Source: Alistipes sp. (GTDB taxonomy: Bacteria > Bacteroidota > Bacteroidia > Bacteroidales > Rikenellaceae). Taken from it: a DNA stretch of 40,842 bases. Below are positions 23,822 through 31,516 of the stretch, piece by piece. A program made the translations under genes and the position numbers. The notes below the pieces were generated by a model, which worked only from the letters and a program-made list of their open reading frames with translations, had not been told where the DNA came from and made no database searches. The DNA is taken from NCBI GenBank assembly GCA_017558115.1, contig JAFYWG010000059.1, positions 1 to 40,842 on the forward strand, read 5' to 3'. Within the stretch, counting starts at the first letter, position 1, and each line of letters starts with the position of its first letter.

Positions 23822-25516
23822 ATGAGTATGATAGAGAGTGTGAGTAGAACCCTTGTGCGCGGCTTATGTTTAGTCGCGCTTTTAGCCTTTACAGCCATCG
23901 AGCATAGCTCGGCACAGAGCTCCGAACGCGATAATCAGGATTTCGAGTTGAGCAAGTCGATAGATATCATCGTCGACATTATGCGTGAGCTGTCGCTGGG
24001 TCATGTCGAGAATACCAAGGTTGAGGATCTGCTTATGAGCGCCACACGTGGCATGATTGCAGCTACCGACCCCTACACAGAGTATATTCCCGAAGAGAGA
24101 GCCGAGAACTTCAAAATGTACACCACGGGAAACTACGCCGGCATCGGCGCACCCGTTCGCAAGAGGGGTGACTACGTACTCTTCTCGCAGCCCTACAAGG
24201 GTTGCCCCGCAGATGAGGCAGGCATAAAGAGTGGCGATAAAATTCTGGCTATCAACGGCAAGGACATGAAGGGTATCGATGCTGACAAGGTGACACCCCT
24301 GCTACGCGGTGAGCCCGAGACAAGCGTAACTGTGACTGTGGAGCGCTGCTATACTGGCAAGGTCGACACCGTTGAGATTACGCGACGCCGCATACACATC
24401 CCCAGCGTGGGATATGCAGGATATCTCCGCGATGGTATCGCCTACATCGACCACACGGAGTTTACCGAAGGTAGCTACAACGAGATACGCAGCGCCCTCG
24501 AGCAGCTAATGGCCACTGACTCGCTCCGCGGCCTTGTGCTCGACTACCGCTCTAATGGCGGAGGCTTGGTGACGGAAGCAGTAGACATAGCATCGCTCTT
24601 CGTGCCTCGCGGCCAGCGCATAGTATCGCTTATGGGTCGCGACTCGTCGTCGCTCATTCACTACTCTACGGAGCATGCCCCCATAGCCCCCAACGTGCCT
24701 ATCGTCGTGCTGGTAAATGGCACTTCGGCTTCGGCATCCGAGATTTTGGCGGGAGCACTCCAGGATTGTGACCGTGCCGTAATCATGGGTCAGCGCACAT
24801 ATGGCAAGGGCATCGTGCAGAGCACACGCGCCGTCAGCTATTTAGGCATGATTAAATACACTACAGCAAAGTACTACATACCCTCAGGACGCTGTATTCA
24901 GAGCTACAACTACAACATCGATGGCGCTACGGTCATCCCCGACTCGCTCATCACGGAGTTCCGCACAGCGGGTGGCCGCAAGGTCTACGACGGCGGTGGC
25001 ATCGTCCCCGACGTTAAGCTCGAGCCAGAGTATATAAGTCAGTTTACCTACACCCTCTACGCCAAGGACTTTGTAGACGACTGGACAGATGAGTATAGTA
25101 GCAAGCACCCAGTGGATAACTTCGACGTGCGCTCCTTCAAGCTCACGGATAAGGAGTATGACGACTTCTGCCGCTATATCGACTCGCAGGATATACCCTA
25201 TGAGTCGGAGACACGACGCGCCTTGGGGGCGTTGGAGAGGGCGGTAGAGCGTGAGCGCTATGATGATAGCCTCAACGAGGCGATAGCGACGCTCAAAACC
25301 CTCCTCAAGGATGACAAGATGTCGAACATGGAGAGATATCGCAGCGAGATCGAGCATGCGCTAACCATGCTTATCATCACGCGCTACGCATACCAGGAGG
25401 GTGCTACAGAGTATGCTGCTGTTACCGACCCCGATGTCGACAAGGCGGTAGAGATGCTTCTCAACCGCGAGGAGTATGAGCGCATACTGCGTGAGCAGGA
25501 CCTCGAGATGCACTAA
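23822..25516 (+). CDS. S41-family C-terminal processing peptidase
   Basis: 564 residues from ATG 23822; a GTG at 23810 gives four more and is also possible. Signal-like segment ending SSAQ, an N-terminal helical domain with DPYTEYIPEE, a PDZ domain (about 103-190, with YKGCPADEAGIKSGDKILAI), then the S41 core with LDYRSNGGGLV, the Ser cluster in NGTSASASE (S302-S306) and the general-base Lys in TYGKG (K329). A C-terminal extension of about 150 residues is helical. It degrades or trims periplasmic proteins from their C-termini. It precedes the histidine kinase by 18 bases. Confidence 0.92.
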   Translation: MSMIESVSRTLVRGLCLVALLAFTAIEHSSAQSSERDNQDFELSKSIDIIVDIMRELSLGHVENTKVEDLLMSATRGMIAATDPYTEYIPEERAENFKMYTTGNYAGIGAPVRKRGDYVLFSQPYKGCPADEAGIKSGDKILAINGKDMKGIDADKVTPLLRGEPETSVTVTVERCYTGKVDTVEITRRRIHIPSVGYAGYLRDGIAYIDHTEFTEGSYNEIRSALEQLMATDSLRGLVLDYRSNGGGLVTEAVDIASLFVPRGQRIVSLMGRDSSSLIHYSTEHAPIAPNVPIVVLVNGTSASASEILAGALQDCDRAVIMGQRTYGKGIVQSTRAVSYLGMIKYTTAKYYIPSGRCIQSYNYNIDGATVIPDSLITEFRTAGGRKVYDGGGIVPDVKLEPEYISQFTYTLYAKDFVDDWTDEYSSKHPVDNFDVRSFKLTDKEYDDFCRYIDSQDIPYESETRRALGALERAVERERYDDSLNEAIATLKTLLKDDKMSNMERYRSEIEHALTMLIITRYAYQEGATEYAAVTDPDVDKAVEMLLNREEYERILREQDLEMH

Positions 25517-25534
25517 TAGCACAATAGGCAACCG

Positions 25535-26770
25535 ATGAAACTTCCCCGCATAAATATCCCCTTTCTCTCTGCGCGTCGCCGCACCGTGGTTATAGCCCTC
25601 GGCTTGGCACTCGCTGCGCTCTCGGTCTACTACACATGGACCGTGTCGGTGGAGATGAAGCACGAGGATGAGGCCGCCGTGGAGCAGCTGCGCAAGGATG
25701 AGCGCAATGCGGTGAGCATGTGGGAGGATATATTGCGTTCGACAAACATCGGAGGCTTCGGCTACAACTACGAGCTTCTGGACAAACTCGCCGAGCATAC
25801 CAATGTACCATTAGTGATTACGGATGAGCGTCTAAACGTGCTTGTCACCAATCTTCCCGACGATATAGCCTACGATAATGAGGCTCTGCGTCAAGAGATT
25901 ATGCGGATGAGTAAGACGAATAAGCCTATCACTGTCTCGCACCGCATAACGCGACAGACAACGTTTACCATATACTATGGCACCACGGACTACGAGGAGC
26001 TGATATCGAGTGCCCATAGCGAGGCGCTGGTATTCTTCCCATATGTGCAGCTCATCATCATCCTTATCTTCGCCATCTTCGCATACATAGCCTTCTCCTC
26101 GACGAAGCAGAACGAGCAGAACCGCGTGTGGGTAGGCCTTGCGAAGGAGACGGCACACCAGCTCGGCACACCGACATCGTCGCTACTGGGATGGGTGGAG
26201 TACCTACGCACACAACCCGTAGACCAGATGGCTGTGGAGGAGATGTCGAAGGACTTGGCACACCTGATGAAGATCGTCGACCGCTTCTCGAAGATTGGAT
26301 CGGAGACGCAGCTAACACCCGTGAACATCAACGAGGTGGTGGGCGACACGGTGATGTACTTCCGCCGTCGCATACCGCGTAACGTATCGCTCAACTACAA
26401 CGGCCTCGCCATAGCGCCTATACGCGTATCGATGAACTCGGCACTCTTCGAGTGGGTGGTGGAGAACCTTATGAAGAACTCATTGGATGCACTACAGGGT
26501 CACGGAGAGATAGATGTCGCTGTGGGCGAGAGTGGCGACAGCGTCTTTGTGGAGGTTAGCGACACGGGCAAGGGCATTGCCAAGAGCAACTGGACGCGCA
26601 TCTTCGAGCCAGGATATACCACAAAGACACGAGGCTGGGGCTTAGGCCTCTCGCTATCGCGCCGCATAATCGAGGAGTACCACAAGGGTAAGATTGCCGT
26701 AGTGCGCTCTGAAATTGGCAAGGGAACAACAATACGCATAACACTAAAACGTCGTGAGGGAGATGAATAA
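25535..26770 (+). CDS. Sensor histidine kinase
   Basis: 411 residues. Two membrane helices (about 17-36 and 168-187) flank a periplasmic sensing region of about 130 residues. The dimerisation box carries H208 in KETAHQLGTPTSSLLGW; the N box NLMKNSLDAL, G1 box DTGKGI and G2 box WGLGLSLSRR complete the kinase domain. No response regulator is nearby, so the partner is encoded elsewhere. Its last eight bases overlap the following DUF4271 gene (ATG 26763), and it follows a periplasmic protease gene, which raises an envelope-stress role as inference. Confidence 0.9.
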   Translation: MKLPRINIPFLSARRRTVVIALGLALAALSVYYTWTVSVEMKHEDEAAVEQLRKDERNAVSMWEDILRSTNIGGFGYNYELLDKLAEHTNVPLVITDERLNVLVTNLPDDIAYDNEALRQEIMRMSKTNKPITVSHRITRQTTFTIYYGTTDYEELISSAHSEALVFFPYVQLIIILIFAIFAYIAFSSTKQNEQNRVWVGLAKETAHQLGTPTSSLLGWVEYLRTQPVDQMAVEEMSKDLAHLMKIVDRFSKIGSETQLTPVNINEVVGDTVMYFRRRIPRNVSLNYNGLAIAPIRVSMNSALFEWVVENLMKNSLDALQGHGEIDVAVGESGDSVFVEVSDTGKGIAKSNWTRIFEPGYTTKTRGWGLGLSLSRRIIEEYHKGKIAVVRSEIGKGTTIRITLKRREGDE

Positions 26771-27629
26771 CGATACACTTACATACTTCGAGGAGAGTGG
26801 CTACAAGGTTGTCACCCCGGCACGACTTTATGGTCGGAAGTCGGAAGTGCAGATGGGTGAGCCCAACCTCGAGGGCAACTACCGCGAGGTGACACCCGAG
26901 GAGCTATATGGCGAGACGTCGGAGCTTGGCACAGGTGGCACATTCGCACCCTACGACGAGTCGCTCACCGCCACACCTCTCTTTCAGTCGGTTGTGCTCG
27001 CAACACTTATCGTCTACCTTGCCATCCTACTACGCTCATGGGGCTTTATCCGCTCTATTTGGAACGATGCCTTCAAAACCAATAGCGACCAGCGCATGGT
27101 GTTTGAGGGTGGCGAGCTACCCCTCCAGCGCTTTAAGCTTACGGCATCACTTCTGGGCCTCGCCGTCACAGCCCTCGCCATGGTTCGTATCGCCGAGAGC
27201 GAGATACCTACAACATCAGAGATATACTCATCGGCCATTGCAAGCTACTCACCCCTCGTTGCCCTCGGCGCTATACTTATCATCGTGCTGTGGTGCTTCG
27301 CCTACCATAGGCTTATGGCATGGATAATCGAGAGTGACAGCCCCAATGCTCTGGCGATGATTGGCTATACCAACTTCGTGCGCCTCGTGATGCTCCTCTA
27401 CCCCATCACGGCGATGTGGCTCCTGGCGGATGGAAGCGACAGCTCTGCATACTCCATCACGCTAATTATTTGTAGTAGTGTGCTATTATTGCTCTATTTG
27501 AAAGATACTTTTGTGTTCTTTCTTGGAAAAAAAATTTCGATTTTCTATTGGATTTTGTACCTTTGCACCGCAATTTTGTTGCCGTGGAGCCTGCTTGCTA
27601 AGCTATTAGCACCGCACATTACACCGTAA
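26763..27629 (+). CDS. DUF4271 membrane protein
   Basis: 288 residues from ATG 26763, overlapping the kinase stop; a GTG at 26754 would add three residues. A soluble N-terminus (about 1-75, with two copies of a short RLYG/ELYG-containing segment: VTPARLYGRKSE and VTPEELYGETSE) precedes about seven membrane helices starting with SVVLATLIVYLAILL. It fits the Bacteroidetes DUF4271 family that precedes hemD in this order. Function unknown. The last part of the gene is AT-rich and contains the hemD promoter. Confidence 0.82.
   Translation: MNNDTLTYFEESGYKVVTPARLYGRKSEVQMGEPNLEGNYREVTPEELYGETSELGTGGTFAPYDESLTATPLFQSVVLATLIVYLAILLRSWGFIRSIWNDAFKTNSDQRMVFEGGELPLQRFKLTASLLGLAVTALAMVRIAESEIPTTSEIYSSAIASYSPLVALGAILIIVLWCFAYHRLMAWIIESDSPNALAMIGYTNFVRLVMLLYPITAMWLLADGSDSSAYSITLIICSSVLLLLYLKDTFVFFLGKKISIFYWILYLCTAILLPWSLLAKLLAPHITP
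27535..27565 (+). promoter_or_regulatory. hemD promoter inside the DUF4271 gene
   Basis: TTTC (27535-27538), 19-base spacer, TACCTTTG (27558-27565). The -7 box is perfect. It lies in the coding sequence of the preceding gene and gives a leader of about 170 bases. Confidence 0.65.
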
Positions 27630-27742
27630 CAGACTGACAACATATTAGTTTTCAGCAACCTACGATTTGTAATAGATGCAATAAACACGCGTAACTCGTT
27701 GCAAAAAAGAGTAAGAACACAAGTATAAAATTAGAACAGAGG

Positions 27743-28597
27743 GTGAAAGTAAGTAAGATTTTAGTGTCGCAGCCTCGTCCTGCAGTAATAGAAAAGTCGC
27801 CTTTTTTCGAATTTTCTGAAAAAAATAATCTCAACGTAGATTATAAGCCGCTCATCAAGGTCGTGGGCGTATCTCTCAAGGAGTTCCGAGCACAGCGCAC
27901 GGAGATTCTCGACCACACAACAATGATCTTCTCGTCACGCACAACCATCGACAGCTTCTTCCGCATCTGCGAGGAGGCGCGCATCACCGTGCCTGAGACA
28001 ATGAAGTATATCTGCAACACCGAGGCTGTAGCCCTCTACTTGCAGAAGTATATCGTATACCGCAAGCGTAAGATATCGTTTGCCGATGGTACGTTCAACT
28101 CACTCGTTGAGCTTATCGTGAAGCACAAGGACGAGAAGTTTATGCTAGCACTCACCGAGCCCTTCAAGAGCGATCTTCCCGATACACTCTCGAAGCTCAA
28201 GCTCAAGGTGTCGCCCGTAGTCTTTGCGCGCACCGTGTCTGCCGACTTGGCAGAGCTCAAGCCCCTCGACTACGACATCATCGCACTCTACTCGCCCAAC
28301 GACGTTAAGGCACTTACAGAGAACTACGAGCTCGATAAGTTGCCTGTTGTTGCAACATTTGGCGAGGCCACACTTCGTGCAGCTAAGGAGGCAGGCCTCA
28401 AGGTTAAGGCCTCGGCACCATCACCCGAGGCACCATCAATGGTAAAGGCTCTCGATATCTACTGCCGCAAGGTAGAGGAGGGTCTCGAGGTTGAGGATGC
28501 TGAGGTAAAGGAGAATGCCGAGAAGGAGGAATTCATCCGCCAGCAGCAGACTAAGTTGCAGAAGAAGACACGCACACGCACTCCCAAGAAGGCGTAA
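27743..28597 (+). CDS. hemD: Uroporphyrinogen-III synthase
   Basis: 284 residues starting with GTG at 27743 (MKVSKILVSQPRP); no ATG lies at a suitable place. Family features: N-terminal ILVSQPRP, FSSRTTIDSFFRICEEARI, a long middle, IIALYSPNDVKAL and VVATFGEATLRAAKEAGLKV near residue 218. It closes hydroxymethylbilane to uroporphyrinogen III in tetrapyrrole synthesis. The last 35 residues are a basic tail (KLQKKTRTRTPKKA) beyond the usual core. No other heme genes are adjacent. Confidence 0.85.
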   Translation: MKVSKILVSQPRPAVIEKSPFFEFSEKNNLNVDYKPLIKVVGVSLKEFRAQRTEILDHTTMIFSSRTTIDSFFRICEEARITVPETMKYICNTEAVALYLQKYIVYRKRKISFADGTFNSLVELIVKHKDEKFMLALTEPFKSDLPDTLSKLKLKVSPVVFARTVSADLAELKPLDYDIIALYSPNDVKALTENYELDKLPVVATFGEATLRAAKEAGLKVKASAPSPEAPSMVKALDIYCRKVEEGLEVEDAEVKENAEKEEFIRQQQTKLQKKTRTRTPKKA

Positions 28598-28601
28598 CAC
28601 C

Positions 28602-28982
28602 ATGGATAAGCCCCACGCACTACCCAAGTCGGAGCGTCTGTCGTCGCTTACGGCAGTGCGTCGCCTCTTTGCGGATGGCGCGTCGGGCTTCGTATATCCA
28701 TTCCGCTATATGATACTTAAGACGGAGAGCACCACGCCATCGGTCGAGGTGCTCTTCTCTGTACCCAAGCGTAACCACAAGCGTGCAAATAAGCGCAACA
28801 CCCTTAAGCGCCGTATGCGCGAGGCATATCGCCTCAACAACGACGCCCTACATGCTGCAATCGTGGAGCATGGCAAGGAGGTAGACATCGCCTTTGTCTA
28901 CTCCACAAAGGATTTACTCCCCTATAAAACTATCGAGCATGCAGTCCGCAGGATTTTGGCAGAGGTCACTCAAAACATGTAA
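28602..28982 (+). CDS. rnpA: Ribonuclease P protein component
   Basis: 126 residues from ATG 28602, 4 bases after hemD. The RNase P protein signature is present: [20 protein letters not shown] at the N-terminus, then [20 protein letters not shown] and [12 protein letters not shown] (the RNR motif region). The frame is open further upstream to 28515, but that part overlaps hemD and is not L/R-P-like. It binds RNase P RNA for tRNA 5' maturation. Its last 44 bases overlap the yidD frame. Confidence 0.95.
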   Translation: MDKPHALPKSERLSSLTAVRRLFADGASGFVYPFRYMILKTESTTPSVEVLFSVPKRNHKRANKRNTLKRRMREAYRLNNDALHAAIVEHGKEVDIAFVYSTKDLLPYKTIEHAVRRILAEVTQNM

Positions 28983-29199
28983 GCGCATCGCCATCTGGCC
29001 GCTTGTTATGCTGGTGCGCTTCTACCAGGTGTGCATATCGCCCTTGAAGCCCGCTTGCTGCCGCTTTACGCCCACCTGCTCGGCATACGCCATCGAGGCA
29101 CTACGCAAGCATGGCCCCATCAAGGGTCTTTGGCTTGCCATCTGGCGCATATTGCGCTGCAACCCCTGGGGCGGCTCGGGCTACGACCCAGTACCGTAA
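28939..29199 (+). CDS. yidD: Membrane protein insertion efficiency factor YidD
   Basis: 86 residues from ATG 28939. The YidD signature is complete: [40 protein letters not shown] and [13 protein letters not shown]. It overlaps rnpA by 44 bases, as commonly happens in this gene pair. The family helps YidC insert inner-membrane proteins. Ends 20 bases before a bidirectional terminator. Confidence 0.94.
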   Translation: MQSAGFWQRSLKTCKRIAIWPLVMLVRFYQVCISPLKPACCRFTPTCSAYAIEALRKHGPIKGLWLAIWRILRCNPWGGSGYDPVP

Positions 29200-29220
29200 C
29201 TAATTAGCAATGAGTAATAT

Positions 29221-29253
29221 AAAATGCCACAAGCGTGTGCTTGTGGCATTTTT
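29221..29253 (+). terminator. Terminator after yidD, bidirectional
   Basis: Perfect 13-pair stem AAATGCCACAAGC (29222-29234) with GCTTGTGGCATTT (29239-29251) and T tracts on both sides (TTTTTCG on plus, ATTTTA on minus). It lies between the convergent yidD and lipoprotein genes. A near-identical copy is at 30423-30455. Confidence 0.9.
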
Positions 29254-29271
29254 CGTTATTGGATAGTTCGA

Positions 29272-30057
29272 CTATGGTCTAAAGGGGATGTTGTTCTCCT
29301 TATAGAAGTTTGAGTACATAGTCTCGCCACCATTTCCTTCGCTCAAATAGAGTTTAGTACCTTCAAGGCGATAGGCAATAGAACACTCTGGAAGTGCATA
29401 ACCTGTGGTGCTATATCTCTTAAATACAATCTTATCGCCTTCGATTCTGTATCTGAACTCGTAAAGGAAATTCACTTTAGAAGAGCCTGAACCATCGTAA
29501 ACGATATCGTAGACGCTACCATATGTAGGCGTGTGGAACTTATAATGGTGCTCTACCCTGTCTCCGTTTCCATTTGTATAAGACGAATCCCAGCATCCCA
29601 CCAATATATCATTTGCATCCTCTGTGCGAACGAATGTCCATACAATACTATTGCCATCACTCTCTCGTGATAGAGTGAGAGAATCTCCTAAAATAGTATA
29701 ATCCCACACACACCATTCATCATCGCGATACTCCTTAACATAGAATTTTCCATCCTCAAATTTGTAATCATAGCGACCGCTACTGAAACTCAAAAGCCTG
29801 TCTCCCTCATAAGACTCCCTCATACGAAGGCTGTAGCCATCTTCATAAAAGCGCCACTCCATATTCGTTATAGTATCTTCCGACTCTACAGTACGCGTCC
29901 AAAAACCATATAACTGCTCAAGCACTACTTCATCCTCTTCAGGTACAACTTCATCTTGACCTGGGCCTTCAGCAGGCTGCCTAAGCGGTTCCTTCTCACA
30001 CGAAACTGCGATGAATGCTACAGCGAGCACCATCAGCAAATAAGTAATCTTTTTCAT
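29272..30057 (-). CDS. Lipocalin-like lipoprotein
   Basis: 261 residues. Lipoprotein signal MKKITYLLMVLAVAFIAVSC (Cys20), an acidic Pro/Glu linker (about 24-48), then two lipocalin-like units: LYGFWTRTVESEDTITNMEW with following beta strands, and LVGCWDSSYTNGNGDRVEHH with a second set of strands to the end. Each begins with a G-x-W pattern and runs through short antiparallel strands. Function and ligand are unknown. AT-richer codon use than genes further left. Promoter at 30156-30187. Confidence 0.72.
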   Translation of the reverse strand: MKKITYLLMVLAVAFIAVSCEKEPLRQPAEGPGQDEVVPEEDEVVLEQLYGFWTRTVESEDTITNMEWRFYEDGYSLRMRESYEGDRLLSFSSGRYDYKFEDGKFYVKEYRDDEWCVWDYTILGDSLTLSRESDGNSIVWTFVRTEDANDILVGCWDSSYTNGNGDRVEHHYKFHTPTYGSVYDIVYDGSGSSKVNFLYEFRYRIEGDKIVFKRYSTTGYALPECSIAYRLEGTKLYLSEGNGGETMYSNFYKENNIPFRP

Positions 30058-30155
30058 AGTTTTTAGGTTTTAGAGATTAATATTAAGTCGTCTACCACAC
30101 GAATATAGTCTTTTAGAAGAACCTATTACGATGTAGCATAATCATCTCGTTTTGA

Positions 30156-30187
30156 CAAATATAACACTTCTAAATCCTAAAAACAAA
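30156..30187 (-). promoter_or_regulatory. Promoter of the lipocalin-like lipoprotein gene
   Basis: Minus strand TTTG (30187-30184), 20-base spacer, TATATTTG (30163-30156). Full match. A poly-G run (read on the minus strand) ends 18 bases upstream of the -33 box. Confidence 0.8.
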
Positions 30188-30205
30188 TTTTTTATTATAA
30201 TTTTA

Positions 30206-30215
30206 CCCCCCCCCC
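30206..30215. repeat. Poly-C tract of ten (poly-G on the transcribed side)
   Basis: Ten C in a row, immediately upstream (minus-strand sense) of a full-consensus promoter. A similar eight-C run lies in the same place before the next gene. Homopolymer G/C runs of this length are unusual in AT-rich intergenic DNA and prone to slippage. Confidence 0.85.
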
Positions 30216-30374
30216 ATAAACTTTTCTTATAGTGCTGATATTGTGTGTATTGCGCGATTTCATCGACAATTTCCAAAAACGCAACATTTCACAGCAGAAA
30301 CATCTCACAGCAACATATAGCATAGATACCGCGCATCATATTGGCGCGAAAAATAAGCGCAATATAGCTATTTA

Positions 30375-30413
30375 CAAAAACATTGCGGGCTACAAAAATG
30401 TAACCCGCAATGT
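30375..30413 (-). terminator. Second terminator after the 214-residue lipoprotein gene
   Basis: ACATTGCGGG (30380-30389) pairs with CCCGCAATGT (30404-30413); on the minus strand the stem extends through TTACA/TGTAG with one G-U pair and is followed by TTTTTG. Its inner core TACAAAAATGTA recurs in the terminator at 31461-31494. Confidence 0.8.
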
Positions 30414-30422
30414 CTGTTCAAT

Positions 30423-30455
30423 AAAATGCCACAAGCGAGTGCTTGTGGCATTTTT
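30423..30455 (-). terminator. First terminator after the 214-residue lipoprotein gene (copy of yidD terminator)
   Basis: AAAATGCCACAAGC (30423-30436) with GCTTGTGGCATTTTT (30441-30455). Identical to the hairpin at 29221-29253 except for one loop base. T tracts on both strands. Confidence 0.88.
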
Positions 30456-30476
30456 CCTTTCGTATTTCGTTGTATA

Positions 30477-31121
30477 TTACTTCACAAGGTAGTACGTGCA
30501 GCCATCATGAGACTCACCATTGAGATAGTACTGCGTAGTGAATGTATAGCCCCAACCATTGTCTGCGTCATTGCGATACTCTGGATTGTAAGTGAAATCA
30601 TGCGAGAAAGCAAACGTATCGGTTGTGCCATCGCCCCATGCAACATCAACTGTAGCCATATCCCACTTTGCATCTCTTCCCCACTCACCAATGGTCAGAC
30701 GTGCAACACCCTTAGTATCGTGACAAATGTATGGTGCATCAAAGACTGCAAGATAATACATAGGTTGAGCCTGAGGCTCATTAGGAATTAAATAGTTGAT
30801 TACCTCATACTCCTTACCCTCATATGTAAGCACAATGTTTGCACTGTCGTAAGCATGCTCATACTCGGGATCAAGCAGATTGTTTCCATCCGCATCGCTG
30901 AGATATACAAACAACTCTAATGGAGCCCAGTCAACAATAACATTATCCTGCCCATTATCATCATTATTGGTGTTGTTATCATCCTTATTAACATCATTAT
31001 CATCATCATTGCCAACGATAGTCTGGTCTGAGTCGACATCCTGATTATTGACAATATGCTTTTCGCAAGAGATTGTCATAAACGCAGCAAGGAGTAGTGC
31101 TAAATACTGAAACTTTTTCAT
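30477..31121 (-). CDS. Lipoprotein with Asp/Asn-rich linker
   Basis: 214 residues. Signal MKKFQYLALLLAAFMTISC (Cys19) is followed by a linker of about 40 residues made almost only of D, N, V and Q (NDDDNDVNKDDNNTNNDD), then a compact beta domain of about 145 residues (DWAPLELFVYLSDADGNNLL ... NGWGYTFTTQYYLNG). The linker probably lifts the domain off the membrane or binds cations. I do not recognise the domain. Codon use is AT-rich compared with the xus and GH2 loci. Confidence 0.72.
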   Translation of the reverse strand: MKKFQYLALLLAAFMTISCEKHIVNNQDVDSDQTIVGNDDDNDVNKDDNNTNNDDNGQDNVIVDWAPLELFVYLSDADGNNLLDPEYEHAYDSANIVLTYEGKEYEVINYLIPNEPQAQPMYYLAVFDAPYICHDTKGVARLTIGEWGRDAKWDMATVDVAWGDGTTDTFAFSHDFTYNPEYRNDADNGWGYTFTTQYYLNGESHDGCTYYLVK

Positions 31122-31207
31122 AGTTGCAAGGTTTTAAAGCAATAATATCAAGCATTGCACCGTAGCAGGATAGTCTCAACTACTAGCAATAGAGCTATTT
31201 GTTTATG

Positions 31208-31239
31208 CAAAGATAGCGCACAGCAAAGTCAAAAACAAA
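31208..31239 (-). promoter_or_regulatory. Promoter of the Asp/Asn-linker lipoprotein gene
   Basis: Minus strand TTTG (31239-31236), 20-base spacer, TATCTTTG (31215-31208). Full match, about 85 bases before the ATG. A poly-G run (minus sense) sits 19 bases upstream of the -33 box, as in the next promoter. Confidence 0.8.
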
Positions 31240-31258
31240 TTTTTCTTTATCAAATTAT

Positions 31259-31266
31259 CCCCCCCC
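31259..31266. repeat. Poly-C tract of eight
   Basis: Eight C followed by TATAAT, immediately upstream of a full-consensus minus-strand promoter. Same placement as the ten-C run at 30206-30215. Confidence 0.85.
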
Positions 31267-31452
31267 TATAATTTTTCATATAACTTTTAAACATAGTTTT
31301 ATTTTTTAGAATATAGGGAGTAGAGGAGGTAGTTAGAGTAGGATTGGAGCTTATGTTAAATATGTTAATTGACGCTTTCGCTTCCTCCCATCACACCTAA
31401 TACATTCCACATACCTCTACCCTCTTCTGCTCCTCCTACCCTAAACCCTAAA

Positions 31453-31494
31453 CAAAAAAAACTATGCGGTTTACAAAAATGTAACCCGCATAGT
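31453..31494 (-). terminator. Terminator of the 688-residue repeat lipoprotein gene
   Basis: ACTATGCGG (31461-31469) pairs with CCGCATAGT (31486-31494), with inner TTACA/TGTAA pairs, and the minus strand continues with TTTTTTTTG. It lies 23 bases after the stop codon. Confidence 0.85.
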
Positions 31495-31516
31495 CCGTTA
31501 TAATATATAACGAAAG

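Larger units (their letters stand above)
30058..30476. other. Intergenic stretch: promoter, poly-C tract, tandem terminators
   Basis: 419 bases without a gene. It holds the promoter of the lipocalin-like gene, a run of ten C (30206-30215), an AT-rich stretch, and two stacked minus-strand terminators (30375-30413 and 30423-30455). An 86-codon plus-strand frame here (30232-30492) runs across the terminators and is not credible. Confidence 0.75.
31122..31516. other. Intergenic stretch: promoter, poly-C tract, purine/pyrimidine spacer, terminator
   Basis: 395 bases. In minus-strand order: terminator of the 688-residue gene (31453-31494), a pyrimidine-rich block (about 31411-31450), a purine-rich block (about 31313-31345), an eight-C run (31259-31266) and the promoter of the next gene. 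No credible ORF. Confidence 0.75.

Noticed and set aside
30232-30492. 86-codon plus-strand ORF between lipoprotein genes
   Set aside because: It runs across two terminator hairpins and into the opposite gene, and its sequence is low in family-like features.
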